A stretch of DNA of 64,000 bases from Bacteroidales bacterium (GTDB lineage Bacteria > Bacteroidota > Bacteroidia > Bacteroidales > UBA10428), in NCBI GenBank assembly GCA_016934055.1, contig JAFGTR010000133.1:1-64000 (forward strand), in the 5' to 3' direction. Shown piece after piece: positions 1-11,400 of this stretch. Every line of letters begins with the position of its first letter. The stretch's first letter is position 1. The notes beneath the pieces were generated by a model. The model searched no databases and was not told the origin of the DNA. It was given only the letters and a program-made list of their open reading frames with translations. Made by a program: the position numbers and the translations under genes.

Positions 1-78
1 TAGTTAAGCCCGAATTATGTCCCTCTCCCGGAGAGGGTGCAGGGAGAGGACAAAAAAAATCCTTAACTAAACGACATT
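1..78. repeat. Interspersed palindromic repeat, copy 1 (cut by window start)
   Basis: TAGTTAAGCCCGAATTATGTCCCTCTCCCGGAGAGGGTGCAGGGAGAGGAC...CCTTAACTAAACGACATT; near-identical to 36581-36668. Confidence 0.9.
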
Positions 79-145
79 GAATCTTAATTCGTTAATCTTC
101 AATCTTAAGTCTGTTTAGATTGTTATTTTTAAAAGGCAACACAGC

Positions 146-2977
146 TTAATTGATGAGAAGGAATTTGTTACGGACAATGTTTTTGCCGTTCTTTATATAA
201 GAAAGAAAATATATTCCGCTCTGTAATGAGGATATGTCGATAGTCCATTTGTCGGATAATGAACTGACAGGCTTTTTCAGTATGGTCCTGCCTGACAGGT
301 CGTGGATCTCAATGTGATGAACGCTTAATGACCATGATTCCTTTTCCAGGGGTAATCCGCTTACAGAAATATAATCCTTTGCAGGATTAGGAAATACAAT
401 GAGTCCTGATGGCAAAAATTCTTCAGGCACACCTTTTAGTCCGGTTCCTATATCCGGGGTCTGAAGTCTTACATCAGTATAAAGATGATATTCACCGGCG
501 GTAAGATCGATTATCTGGTCAACAGCAGTAACATCAATACTGTCTCCTGTGAAATAATCATACCATATACCGGTGTGGGGAAATTCACCCGATATGGATC
601 CGGCCACCACATCATAATTACCCACAATCACAACATTCATATTATTATCTCTCAATACAATGCGCTTAACGCTGTTGCTGACATTCATGTTAAAATCATC
701 CGTCCTGAATACCGGGTGGTTTTTTCTCAGACCAATTAACGCTGCATAGAAATTATAAAGGTATAATCGTCTTGGATCACTTAAATATTCCCATTTTGGA
801 GGTTTCTCACCAAGCCTGCCCAATGAATCAATAGAGAAATCATAGCCTCTTTCACCAAACTGCCATATCATTTTTGGTCCGGGCACGGTAAGGAAAAAAA
901 CTGCATTAAGCGCCAAACGCCTTAAGGCTGTTGTTGTGTCCTGTATCTGGTAAGATCCTGAACCATTGCCCCATCGCAAACACTTGTACATGACCCTTTC
1001 CTCATCGTGGCTCTCCATATAACCGACCAGACCGGGCTGGTTCCAGGTACGGGTTTTATATGAAATACCTGAGAAATTTGTCTTGCTGCCTTCGTTCCAG
1101 CCCATGGCTGCTTCAAAATAATTATAATTCATGTTGCCCCAAAGCAGTATGCCATAATCGGCAAGCTCTTCTTCTTCCTGATTCACAGCGAGATGTTCCA
1201 TAATGATGATCGCATCGTTATTTCTCCTCCATATTTCATCAGACATGCGTTTCAACAGTCTGATCCTGTCGGCATCATAATTACTCCCCCAGCTGTCAGT
1301 GACAGCATCCTTAATATTATTGCCAATGCCTTTAGTGAAGTCAAACCTGAATCCGTCAAAATGGTATTCCGACATCCAGTAACTGTTTATGCTGTCAATC
1401 AATTGTTGTGTATACTCGCTTTCGTGGTTGAAATCATTGCCCCACTGAGCATCTGGATTCTCGAAGTTGCTCTTTGTATTAAACCATGGATTTTCAGCTG
1501 TAGGATTGGTGCCGTCAAAATAAAGCTGTACGAACGGACATTGATCATAGGCATGATTCAGCACCATATCCATGATTACGGCTATATTTCTTTTATGGCA
1601 TTCATCAATCAGTTTTTTCAGGTTCTCTTTGGTTCCATAATACTTGTCAGGGGCGAAGTAATATGACGGATTGTAACCCCAGCCAACGTTTCCTTCAAAT
1701 TCATTCACCGGCATCAGTTCAATGGCATTTACGCCCAGCTTTTCCAGGTATCCCAGGGTATCAATTATGGCCTGATAAGAATGTTTTGATGTAAAATCCC
1801 TGACCAGTATTTCATAAATAATAAGTTCAGCTGATGGATCGGGATTGAAATTCTGAACCTGCCATGCGTAAGGCAACTGTCCGGTTTGCATAACCGAGGC
1901 AATTCCGGTCGTTAATCCGGCCGGTTTGGGAATAAGGCCAGGATATGTTTCTTCATTTATATATCTGTCGTTAGCAGGATCAATGATCTTATCAGCATAT
2001 GGCTCCCCGATGCGCAGGATGCCATCTACAAGATACTGGAAAACAAATTCCTGTCGTGGTTCCAGATTATTGATTTCAATCCAGTATCTGTTTCCGTCAG
2101 GTGTCTGGCACATAAGAAAATTGCTGTCTACTTCCCAGTCATTGAAATCCCCGAGAACATACACAAATTCCTTATGGGGCGCAAAGAGTGACAAAACAAC
2201 AGTTGCTGTATCAACATAATTGATGCCGTCCTGTATTCCTGCCGGCAATTCCCGGACCATAACTGGTTTTCTGACTATATAATAAAAGGAATCGGCAACA
2301 AAACCGGTATCATTGGCGGCTATGGCTTTTATCAGGAATTTACCGTATGTATCCGCAATGATTGTATCGATGAGATTCATGCCTGTATCACTGGCCATCA
2401 GCTGATTATCCCTGTATAAGGTTATTGTATCAGCCTCTTTGGCCATGGTATGAACAATAAATGAATCATTCAGGCATACAATATGAGGAAATACTGAAGG
2501 CTGTATTACTGAAACGGTTAAGCCTTCTCCATACACCGGAACAAAAATATCACATCCTCCGACACCACGTCCGGTTATGGAACCGTCCGGACTGCGAAAA
2601 ACAAATGCCATATTCAGAATTTTCTCAGTGGACGGAACGCCAAAGAAATCACGGATACTTGGAGAGATGGTTAACTCGTATTGATCGGCAGCAATCCTGG
2701 TAAATTTGCATTCCGGAATATTCTGGTCCCATTCAGCTTTTACATAACGCCAATTTGCAGGACCAGTACTTGAATCTGTCAGTACGCCCATATGAGCATA
2801 TACATCACCTGTATAACCCATCAATCCTTTATCTCCCTGGGTAGCATCATAGATGATCGTTACGGCTTGAATATCGATGGGAAAAGCAGGATTTGTCGTG
2901 ATAATCTGGGAAATACCAAGGTTATTTTGGATCAGTAGAGAGATTGTTATAAGAATAATGCTTCGTTTCATAAACAT
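146..2977 (-). CDS. Secreted GH13 alpha-amylase family protein with N-terminal CBM48/E-set-like region and C-terminal T9SS sorting domain
   Basis: GH13 motifs DGFRFDFTKG (nucleophile region), IIIMEHLA (acid), GYMESHDEER; C-terminus VFPNPAKDYISVSGL...SGIYFLSYIKNGKNIVRNKFLLIN typical of T9SS tails; N-terminal signal peptide. Confidence 0.92.
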   Translation of the reverse strand: MFMKRSIILITISLLIQNNLGISQIITTNPAFPIDIQAVTIIYDATQGDKGLMGYTGDVYAHMGVLTDSSTGPANWRYVKAEWDQNIPECKFTRIAADQYELTISPSIRDFFGVPSTEKILNMAFVFRSPDGSITGRGVGGCDIFVPVYGEGLTVSVIQPSVFPHIVCLNDSFIVHTMAKEADTITLYRDNQLMASDTGMNLIDTIIADTYGKFLIKAIAANDTGFVADSFYYIVRKPVMVRELPAGIQDGINYVDTATVVLSLFAPHKEFVYVLGDFNDWEVDSNFLMCQTPDGNRYWIEINNLEPRQEFVFQYLVDGILRIGEPYADKIIDPANDRYINEETYPGLIPKPAGLTTGIASVMQTGQLPYAWQVQNFNPDPSAELIIYEILVRDFTSKHSYQAIIDTLGYLEKLGVNAIELMPVNEFEGNVGWGYNPSYYFAPDKYYGTKENLKKLIDECHKRNIAVIMDMVLNHAYDQCPFVQLYFDGTNPTAENPWFNTKSNFENPDAQWGNDFNHESEYTQQLIDSINSYWMSEYHFDGFRFDFTKGIGNNIKDAVTDSWGSNYDADRIRLLKRMSDEIWRRNNDAIIIMEHLAVNQEEEELADYGILLWGNMNYNYFEAAMGWNEGSKTNFSGISYKTRTWNQPGLVGYMESHDEERVMYKCLRWGNGSGSYQIQDTTTALRRLALNAVFFLTVPGPKMIWQFGERGYDFSIDSLGRLGEKPPKWEYLSDPRRLYLYNFYAALIGLRKNHPVFRTDDFNMNVSNSVKRIVLRDNNMNVVIVGNYDVVAGSISGEFPHTGIWYDYFTGDSIDVTAVDQIIDLTAGEYHLYTDVRLQTPDIGTGLKGVPEEFLPSGLIVFPNPAKDYISVSGLPLEKESWSLSVHHIEIHDLSGRTILKKPVSSLSDKWTIDISSLQSGIYFLSYIKNGKNIVRNKFLLIN

Positions 2978-3066
2978 AGTTCATTAAATTGTCAGAATAT
3001 AAACAAACTTAATTCAATTTTCTTAAACCAGTTGTACATTAAGTCACTTATTGTCAAAAAATTACT

Positions 3067-3078
3067 GCAAACGTTTGC
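3067..3078. promoter_or_regulatory. Putative LacI-family operator, perfect palindrome GCAAACGTTTGC, between the divergent GH13 and lacI genes
   Basis: Perfect CpG-centred palindrome next to a LacI-family gene; a related site occurs at 4436-4445. Confidence 0.6.
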
Positions 3079-3326
3079 GGTTTCGTTTGCGATGATTTTA
3101 CAACAGACAAGTTATTGTTTATCAGATACGGTTCTCCTGCTCTATCGTAAGATTTTTATGTGAGTATTCCCCTCCAAACAGGGGCTGCAGGGGTGGGTAT
3201 TTTTCTTTACTAACTAAGAATTAATTAACCATGGTATTTTTTCACTAACACTAAATTCGCATAACTTATATAAATGTTTTTACTATTTTTAGTGATATTT
3301 TAACGCGTTAATCCTGTCATTAATTC

Positions 3327-4358
3327 ATGTCTGGCGCACCGGCCACCATAAAAGATATTGCACGCCTGCTGGGTATTTCGGTATCAACCGTATCGAGAGC
3401 CCTGAAGGATCATCCTGATATCAGTGCTGATACAAAGGAAAAAGTCAATGAAACGGCCCGAAGACTGAATTACAGACCGAATGCACTTGCTCTCGGTTTG
3501 AAGAGCAGCAAAAGCAATACCATTGGCGTCATAATTCCCGAGATTGTACATTTTTTCTTTTCATCAGTCATCAGCGGTATTGAAGATGCCGCTTACGAGA
3601 CCGGCTATAATGTAATGGTATGCCAGACAAATGAAATGTATGAACGTGAAACTATGGTAGCCAAAGCTTTGCTTGATCACAGGGTGGATGGTGTTCTTGT
3701 ATCTGTTGCCAAGACCAGTACGAAATTTGATCATCTCACCTTGTTGCAGGATAATGGTATTCCTTTGGTGTTTTTCGACAGGGTGTGCGCATTTATAGAA
3801 ACAGATGCTGTGGTCGTTGATGATTACAAAGGTGCTTACATGGCCAGTGAGCACTTAATTTCCGTCGGATGCCGTAACATAGTCCATCTTTCAGCCCCCG
3901 AAAACCTTCTTATCGGTAAGTTGCGTAAAGTTGGTTATTGCCGTGCACTGGAAGACAACAATCTGCAGGTTGATCCATATAATATTTATTTGTGTGATAC
4001 CAGTGAAAAAGTGGAAGAGAAAATAGGCCGGATACTTGACCGGCATCCCAGGCCTGACGGTTTTTTTGCGGTTAATGATTCAACCGCCATAGCTGTGATA
4101 CAACACATTAAGAAAGCAGGATTAAAAGTGCCGGAAGATATTGCCGTTGTTGGTTTTGGCGATGGTCCTGTTGCAACAATATGCAGTCCTACACTGACCA
4201 CTATTGAACAGAACGGGTATGAGATTGGTTATGAAGCGATGCGCTTTCTGCTGGACAGGATCAATAAGGGTATTACCGCCATCGTTGCCCGAAAAAAAGT
4301 TTTCGCACCGGTACTTGTGAAACGGGAATCAACCGCCAGGAGGTTTGAAAACCGATGA
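3327..4358 (+). CDS. LacI family transcriptional regulator
   Basis: N-terminal HTH ATIKDIARLLGISVSTVSRALKDHPDISADTKEKV; periplasmic-binding-like effector domain. Confidence 0.95.
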   Translation: MSGAPATIKDIARLLGISVSTVSRALKDHPDISADTKEKVNETARRLNYRPNALALGLKSSKSNTIGVIIPEIVHFFFSSVISGIEDAAYETGYNVMVCQTNEMYERETMVAKALLDHRVDGVLVSVAKTSTKFDHLTLLQDNGIPLVFFDRVCAFIETDAVVVDDYKGAYMASEHLISVGCRNIVHLSAPENLLIGKLRKVGYCRALEDNNLQVDPYNIYLCDTSEKVEEKIGRILDRHPRPDGFFAVNDSTAIAVIQHIKKAGLKVPEDIAVVGFGDGPVATICSPTLTTIEQNGYEIGYEAMRFLLDRINKGITAIVARKKVFAPVLVKRESTARRFENR

Positions 4359-4362
4359 ACAA

Positions 4363-4397
4363 TGGACAGTGGACAGTGGACAGTGGACAGTGGACAC
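4363..4397. repeat. Heptamer tandem repeat (TGGACAG)x4 plus TGGACAC
   Basis: Direct reading: tggacag tggacag tggacag tggacag tggacac immediately after the lacI stop codon. Confidence 0.9.
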
Positions 4398-4435
4398 AGT
4401 ATTTCCCTCTTACTTCTAACCACTTCCAATCATTT

Positions 4436-4445
4436 CAAACGTTTG
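4436..4445. promoter_or_regulatory. Putative LacI-family operator CAAACGTTTG upstream of the MFS/GH65/SusCD operon
   Basis: 10-bp perfect palindrome inside TTTCAAACGTTTGCAATGA; matches the core of the site at 3067-3078; a half-site ATCGTTTGAAAT lies near 4481. Confidence 0.6.
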
Positions 4446-4578
4446 CAATGATTTTTTCATTTTTTGCGAATAGGATAACAATCGTTTGAAATAAGGGCAT
4501 CCAGATATTATGCTGCGTTTTTTTCCAAGGTGGTCATGATGTGTCAGGTTTTCTGATGTTTACATTCCTTAAATTTGT

Positions 4579-6108
4579 TTGAAGCAAATTAATCAGATGA
4601 ATACCTTAACCACGAAACCACGACTGTCCTTCTGGCAGATATGGAACATGTCCTTCGGATTTCTTGGCATACAATTCGGATTTGCACTGCAGAATGCCAA
4701 TGTAAGCCGTATCTTTCAAACCCTCGGAGCTAACATTGACAACATACCCATCCTGTGGGTTGCAGCTCCGGTTACCGGTCTTATCGTTCAGCCCATCATC
4801 GGTCATATGAGTGACAAAACCTGGGGCAGGCTTGGCCGGAGAAGACCTTATTTTCTTTTTGGTGCCATACTGGCTTCCTGTGCCTTACTCATCATGCCAA
4901 ATTCACCTGTGTTGTGGGTTGCCGCGGGCATGCTCTGGATTATGGATGCATCTATAAATATCTCAATGGAACCTTTCAGGGCTTTTGTCGGCGATATGTT
5001 GCCTGATGAACAACGCACCAGGGGTTTTGCCATGCAGAGTTTCTTTATCGGCACCGGTGCCGTTATTGCATCGTTCCTGCCATATGTTATGACCAACTGG
5101 TTTAATATAAGCAATACAGCTCCTGAGGGTTTAATCCCCGACTCAGTAAAGCTAAGCTTTTATGTAGGTGGCGCTGTTTTTTTGTCTGCCGTTTTATGGA
5201 CCGTTATCCGGACGAAGGAATATTCCCCTGAGGAGATTGAAGCTTTTGAAGCCAACGACAGCATTAAGGCTGCGGAAGCCAGGAATCACAAGGAGACCTA
5301 TGCCAGAAAAGTCAAATATATCAGGAACGGTATATTATGGACTCTGCCGGGATTGGTCTTTTCTTATATCCTTTTCAGAACTGATCTTGAAAAAGAATTG
5401 TATATTCTTTCATTTGGACTGCTTGCCTTCGGGATCATCCAGATCATTACCGGGTGGTTTTTGAATTCCGGAAAGCAAAACGGCCTCGTGGAAGTCATAG
5501 AGGATTTGTTTCACATGCCCAAAACCATGGGACAACTGGCTTTTGTGCAGTTCTTTTCCTGGTTTGCCCTGTTTGCCATGTGGATCTATACCACGCCCGC
5601 TGTAACGGATCATATATACGGGACATCTGATACCACGTCAAAATTGTACAATGACGGGGCCGACTGGGTGGGTGTCCTTATGGGTGTTTATAATGGTTTC
5701 GCTGCATTAATGGCCTTTTTACTGCCTGTCATTGCCAAAATGACAAACCGCAGGATAACACATCTTATCGCCCTGACTTGCGGAGGTCTGGGGCTAATTT
5801 CTTTTTTCTTTGTTAAAAATCCCCAATACCTGATTATTTCTGAGATTGGGATTGGCTTTGCCTGGGCAAGCATCCTGGCCATGCCTTATGCCATACTTAC
5901 CGGTGCTCTTCCTGCGAAGAAAATGGGAGTGTACATGGGGATATTCAATTTTTTTATTGTCATACCCCAGATACTGGCTGCCAGTATTCTTGGTGCAATG
6001 GTTCGTCACCTCTTTGACGGAAAGGCCATCTATGCCCTTATACTGGGTGGTGCCTCTATGATACTGGCCGGTATTATCACTTTGTTTGTAACGGATAGAA
6101 AAGGATAA
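4579..6108 (+). CDS. MFS sugar transporter (SLC45/GPH-like, putative maltose/maltodextrin permease)
   Basis: Multiple TM segments, GRLGRRRPYFLFGAI motif, position next to GH65 and SusCD. Confidence 0.88.
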   Translation: MKQINQMNTLTTKPRLSFWQIWNMSFGFLGIQFGFALQNANVSRIFQTLGANIDNIPILWVAAPVTGLIVQPIIGHMSDKTWGRLGRRRPYFLFGAILASCALLIMPNSPVLWVAAGMLWIMDASINISMEPFRAFVGDMLPDEQRTRGFAMQSFFIGTGAVIASFLPYVMTNWFNISNTAPEGLIPDSVKLSFYVGGAVFLSAVLWTVIRTKEYSPEEIEAFEANDSIKAAEARNHKETYARKVKYIRNGILWTLPGLVFSYILFRTDLEKELYILSFGLLAFGIIQIITGWFLNSGKQNGLVEVIEDLFHMPKTMGQLAFVQFFSWFALFAMWIYTTPAVTDHIYGTSDTTSKLYNDGADWVGVLMGVYNGFAALMAFLLPVIAKMTNRRITHLIALTCGGLGLISFFFVKNPQYLIISEIGIGFAWASILAMPYAILTGALPAKKMGVYMGIFNFFIVIPQILAASILGAMVRHLFDGKAIYALILGGASMILAGIITLFVTDRKG

Positions 6109-6122
6109 AAATTCATTGCAGT

Positions 6123-8441
6123 ATGAATAAGTATCTTAAAGTTGATCCATGGTGTATTATTGAGGAAGGATTTGACGGCAAAAGACAGCGGTCATCAGAG
6201 AGTATTTTCAGCATCGGAAATGGTAAAATGGGACAGCGGGCCAATTTTGAAGAACAGTATACGGGCAGTACGCTTCAGGGTACCTATGTGGCCGGAATCT
6301 ATTATCCCGACAAGACAAAAGTAGGCTGGTGGAAAAACGGTTATCCTGAATACTTTGCCAAAGTGCTTAACGCACCAAATATTACCGGGATCAATGTTAG
6401 CGTTAATGGTGAATCACTTGACCTGGCGACCTGCAGGATTGAATCCTTCAGACGTGTGCTGGATATGAAAGAAGGAACACTCAGCCGTGATTTTATTGCT
6501 GTTTTACCTTCCGGGATCAGGGTCAGTGTATCTGTTATGCGGTTTTTAAGCCTGGACAATCCAGAAACAGGCGCTATACGATATGGTATTACACCTCTTG
6601 ACAGGGATTGTGAAATCATCGTTAATCCTTATCTTGATGGTAATGTTGTGAATGAAGATACCAACTGGAACGAAATATTCTGGAAACAGTTACATCACGA
6701 AGCCGCCGGTAATGAAGGTTACATTATTGCCCAAACACTTAAAACCGAATTTGATGTTGCCTGCGGTATGCATAATGAACTGCTTTTAAACGGAGAAACC
6801 GTGAATGCAAAACCTGTGCACCAGTCAAGGACAGGGTATGCAGAAATAACATATTCCATAAGACTTAAAAAGAACAGTCGGCTGGAAATCATAAAGACTT
6901 TTGCCTTGCTTTCTTCAATGAATCATGAAAAGAAAAGGCTTTTGCATGATACGAAGCAGGTTTTAAAATCAGCTGTAAAAAAAGGATTTACTGCCATGCT
7001 CAACGCACACCGGGAAGTATGGTCTGACATATGGCAACACAGCGATATTGTTATAGAAGGTGATGATGAAGCGCAGCAGGGTATACGATTTAACATTTTC
7101 CATTTAAATCAGACATATCGCGGAGATGATCCCAGGCTTAACATTGGTCCGAAAGGATTTACCGGAGAAAAATATGGCGGGTCAACATACTGGGACACTG
7201 AAGCTTTCTGCATCCCGCTTTTTCTTTGCACAGCCTCAGCATCGGTAACACGAAATCTTTTGCTTTATCGGTATAAACATCTTGATAAAGCAATTGAGAA
7301 TGCGCAGAAACTCGGCTTTAAAAACGGAGCTGCCTTATATCCCATGGTTACCATGAATGGTGAAGAATGCCATAATGAATGGGAGATTACCTTTGAGGAA
7401 ATCCACAGGAATGGTGCCATAGCCTTTGCCATTTACAATTATGTAAGGCATACCGGTGACGATAAGTATTTAATAGAATACGGACTGGAGGTGCTTATCG
7501 CCATCAGCAGGTTCTGGAGCCAGCGTGTCAACTGGTCAGGTGATAAAATGAAATATGTGATACTGGGGGTGACAGGGCCTAATGAATATGAGAATAATGT
7601 AAACAACAACTGGTATACCAATACATTGGCAACCTGGACTTTGCAGTATACACTTGAAACAATTGAAATGGCAAAGCAGATTGATCCTTCAGGATATAAG
7701 AGGCTGGCTGAGAAAACAAAATTCAATGATGTTGAGGAAACGGCGCGCTGGAAAGATATTATTGCAAAAATGTATTATCCTTATCTGGAAACAGAAGAAA
7801 TCTTTCTGCAACAGGACGGATACATGGATAAGGAACAAATAACTGTTAATCAGCTTGATTCTGGTCAAAAGCCTCTGAATCAAAAGTGGTCATGGGACCG
7901 TATTCTGAGGTCATGTTTTATAAAACAGGCTGATGTATTGCAGGGCATCTATCTTTTTGAAGACCGGTATGATACTGAAACAATAAGCCGGAACTACGAT
8001 TTTTATGAGTCACGAACTGTTCACGAGTCATCACTATCACCTTGCGTGCATGTTGTTCTTGCAGCCCGGCTGAAAAAAATGGAGCTGGCATACCGTTTAT
8101 ATCTTCGTACATCACGACTCGATATTGACGATTACAACCACGAGGTTCATGAAGGTTTGCATATTACCTCAATGGCTGGCACCTATATGGCGATCATTGA
8201 GGGATTTGCCGGAAAAAGAGTGAAAGAAGGCAGGCTTGTTTTCAATCCTCAGATGCCTCCAAAATGGAAATCCTTTTCTTTTAAAATCATATTTCGCGGC
8301 AGTCATTTAAAAGTTGAAGTCAGCAACAACAGGGTGGTCATTACAAATGAATCTGATCATTCTGTTGAGGTGATTGTTTATGATCATGATTATGACATTG
8401 CAGAAAATTCGTCAGTTGAAATCCTCAGAAATAAATCATAA
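6123..8441 (+). CDS. GH65 family glycoside phosphorylase/hydrolase (maltose phosphorylase-like)
   Basis: GH65 signatures YWDTEAFCIPLFL, GEECHNEWEITFEEIHRNGAIAFAI, VTGPNEYENNVNNNWYTN, HESSLSPC. Confidence 0.9.
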   Translation: MNKYLKVDPWCIIEEGFDGKRQRSSESIFSIGNGKMGQRANFEEQYTGSTLQGTYVAGIYYPDKTKVGWWKNGYPEYFAKVLNAPNITGINVSVNGESLDLATCRIESFRRVLDMKEGTLSRDFIAVLPSGIRVSVSVMRFLSLDNPETGAIRYGITPLDRDCEIIVNPYLDGNVVNEDTNWNEIFWKQLHHEAAGNEGYIIAQTLKTEFDVACGMHNELLLNGETVNAKPVHQSRTGYAEITYSIRLKKNSRLEIIKTFALLSSMNHEKKRLLHDTKQVLKSAVKKGFTAMLNAHREVWSDIWQHSDIVIEGDDEAQQGIRFNIFHLNQTYRGDDPRLNIGPKGFTGEKYGGSTYWDTEAFCIPLFLCTASASVTRNLLLYRYKHLDKAIENAQKLGFKNGAALYPMVTMNGEECHNEWEITFEEIHRNGAIAFAIYNYVRHTGDDKYLIEYGLEVLIAISRFWSQRVNWSGDKMKYVILGVTGPNEYENNVNNNWYTNTLATWTLQYTLETIEMAKQIDPSGYKRLAEKTKFNDVEETARWKDIIAKMYYPYLETEEIFLQQDGYMDKEQITVNQLDSGQKPLNQKWSWDRILRSCFIKQADVLQGIYLFEDRYDTETISRNYDFYESRTVHESSLSPCVHVVLAARLKKMELAYRLYLRTSRLDIDDYNHEVHEGLHITSMAGTYMAIIEGFAGKRVKEGRLVFNPQMPPKWKSFSFKIIFRGSHLKVEVSNNRVVITNESDHSVEVIVYDHDYDIAENSSVEILRNKS

Positions 8442-8449
8442 ATTACATA

Positions 8450-11400
8450 TTGGCTTTGATTATAAATCAAATACTAACCATTAACAATGAATATATGAAA
8501 GACAAAAGAAAACCCGGCAAAATAGTATTCATGATGCTGTTTTGCTTCCTGCAGATTGTTGCTTTCTCGCAGGAAAAAACAATTACCGGTACAGTGACTA
8601 CTGTCACCGGTGAAGAATTGCCCGGGGCAAGCATTGTGGTAAAAGGTACTCTCACAGGTACCACAACAGATGTGTTTGGAAATTATACCCTTACTGTACC
8701 TGACGAAAATGCTGTTCTGGTCTTTTCATTTATCGGATACATCAGCAAAGAACAGTCCATAGCCGGAATGACAACGATCAACATGATACTGGAAGAAGAC
8801 CTGATGAAACTTGAAGAAGTTGTAGTCGTAGGATACGGTGTTTCAAAGAAAAGTGACCTGACCGGCGCTGTGAGCTCTGTAAAGGAAGAAGATTTCAATC
8901 AGATCAGTGCGGCAACTCCTGAACAATTAATACAGGGACGTGTGCCGGGTGTCCAGATCACCCAGAACAACGGAGAGCCCGGTGCCGCTGCACAGATCCG
9001 CATCCGTGGTGCCAGCACCATCCGTTCGAGTCAACAACCCTTGTACGTTATAGATGGTGTTCCACTCGATATGCAAACTTCTTCACCCGGAGGGCCTTCA
9101 GCCAACGGGATGGGTGGAGCCCCTGCAACGAATCCGCTTAATTTCCTGAATTCCAATGATATTGAAGCTATTGACATTCTGAAAGATGCCTCAGCTACTG
9201 CTATTTACGGATCAAGAGGCGCTAACGGCGTTATCCTTATTACGACAAAAAAAGGAAAAGAAGGGAAAACAAATCTCGAATACTCCACCTACCTGAGTAT
9301 ATCAAAACTTCCTAAAAAACTTGATGTGCTTTCGGCTGAAGAATGGCTGAAAGTGAGGACTGATACCCTCGATTATGCCATTGACAATGAAAATCATTAT
9401 GGAAATCAGACTGACTGGCAGGATCAGATTTTCAGGACTGCATTAAGCCATTCACACAATATAGCCATGTCAGGCGGTACTGAAAGGAATTCATACAGAG
9501 TATCCTTTAATTACCTCGACCAGGAGGGTATTATTGAAAAATCATCATTGGACAAATATGTCGGCCGGGTTAACCTGACACAGAAGGCATTAAAAGACAG
9601 GTTGTCCCTGGAGGTAAACCTTACCGCATCCCAGACAAAAGAAAACAGAGTCCCTGTGGGTGCTACAGGATTTGAAGGAGACCTTCTGCTCAATGCCCTG
9701 AAAACAAACCCGACCTGGCCTGTATATGATTCTGCCGGGGCTCCGTTTCAGACTATTTCCACTGAAGAAAGGAATCCGATTGCCATGCTGGAATATACCA
9801 GGGATATTACACGAACAACAAGAATTCTTGGAGGAGCATCTGCAACATTGGAGATATTCAAAGGCTTAAACTACAAGCTGAATCTGGGCGTCGATTATAC
9901 AAATGCAATCCGTAAAATCAGCCAGAGCCAGGAGCTTTCATATCTAAGCTCCGAGCAGGGCAGAGCTCAGATTAATACCAATGAATTGCAGAATTTTATC
10001 ATTGAGCACACACTGAATTACAATAAATCTTTTGGCATTCATGGTCTTGGTGTTATGGCCGGTTTCTCTTATCAGAAACTCAACCGCAATGGCTATAATC
10101 AACAGGCCGGTTTTTTCACCACCGACAAAATTGATTATGTTTATCAGATGGACGAGGGTGACCCCGATTACACTATGTTGGATTCATGGGCTAATACACC
10201 TGAAGAGTTACAGTCATTTTTTGGCAGGATCAACTATAACCTGAATGAGAAGTATCTGATTACAGCAACCTTAAGGCGGGATGGCTCATCGAAATTTGGC
10301 ACTGATTCAAAATACGGCAATTTTCCCTCCCTGGCATTCGCATGGAGACTTTCCCAGGAAGACTTTATACAAAACCTGAATGTGTTCAGTAACCTGAAGT
10401 TGCGACTTGGTTGGGGAAAAACAGGAAACTCTGAGATCGGAACGGATAATTCAACATTCCTCCTTGCGCCTGATGCAGGTTCAACTGCCATCATCAATCA
10501 TGTCCCTGTTACAGGATTCAAAATTGATAAGACGCCACAACCGGGTTTGCATTGGGAAACCACTACATCGACCAATATCGGACTTGATTTTGGTTTCCTG
10601 GACGGTAAATTATCAGGTACTGTTGACCTGTTCAGAAAGAAAACCACTGATATGCTTGTAGAACAACCAACTCAGGCATTGTCACCGACAAGCAACTTTA
10701 TCTCCAACCTTGAGGAGGGTTATGTTTTGAATGATGGTATAGAACTGGGCATCGATGCTTATGTTATTAATGCAAGCAACTTCACCTGGAGTGTGAATTT
10801 TAACTTCACGGCCATCAAGAACAGGGCTGAAGATATTCTGGATGATGATGCGTCTATTATCCCCACTGGTGAAGTTGACGGACAGGGGATGACAGGAGCT
10901 TATGCTCAGGCCTATGCCAATGGCAAGCCGATGGCCTCATTTTACATGATCAAGGTTGACTCCGTCGGTCAGGTTGGCAGAAATAAAGGCAGAGTCTTTT
11001 ACATCAGGAACAGCGCGGGTACAGCTGATTCATTTTTCTTTATAGGATCAGCTTTACCTAAATTTACCTGGGGACTTAACAATTCTTTCAGGTATAAAAA
11101 TTTTGATCTGAGCTTTTTCATTGATGCTGTTTATGGTAACAAAGTATTCAATAATACTGCCCTGCTGCTCGATAAAACGAACCTGAGACAGGCAAAAAAT
11201 GCTTTGCAGGATTTTGTTGCTGATGATTTCAGTTATACATTTTCATCCAGGGTTTCAGACAGGTATCTTGAAGACGCTTCTTATATTCGTTTGTCAAGTG
11301 CTACGCTCGGATACAATTTTAAACTGGGCAAAATAGACTGGATACAAAATTTGCGCCTGTATGCCTCGGGATCAAATCTGTTCATAATTACCAATTACAG

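Noticed and set aside
1193-1666. 157-aa ORF opposite the T9SS amylase
   Set aside because: Antisense to GH13 catalytic motifs; shadow ORF.
4363-4397. Possible CRISPR-like array at the heptamer repeat
   Set aside because: Units are 7 bp with no spacers; simple tandem repeat.
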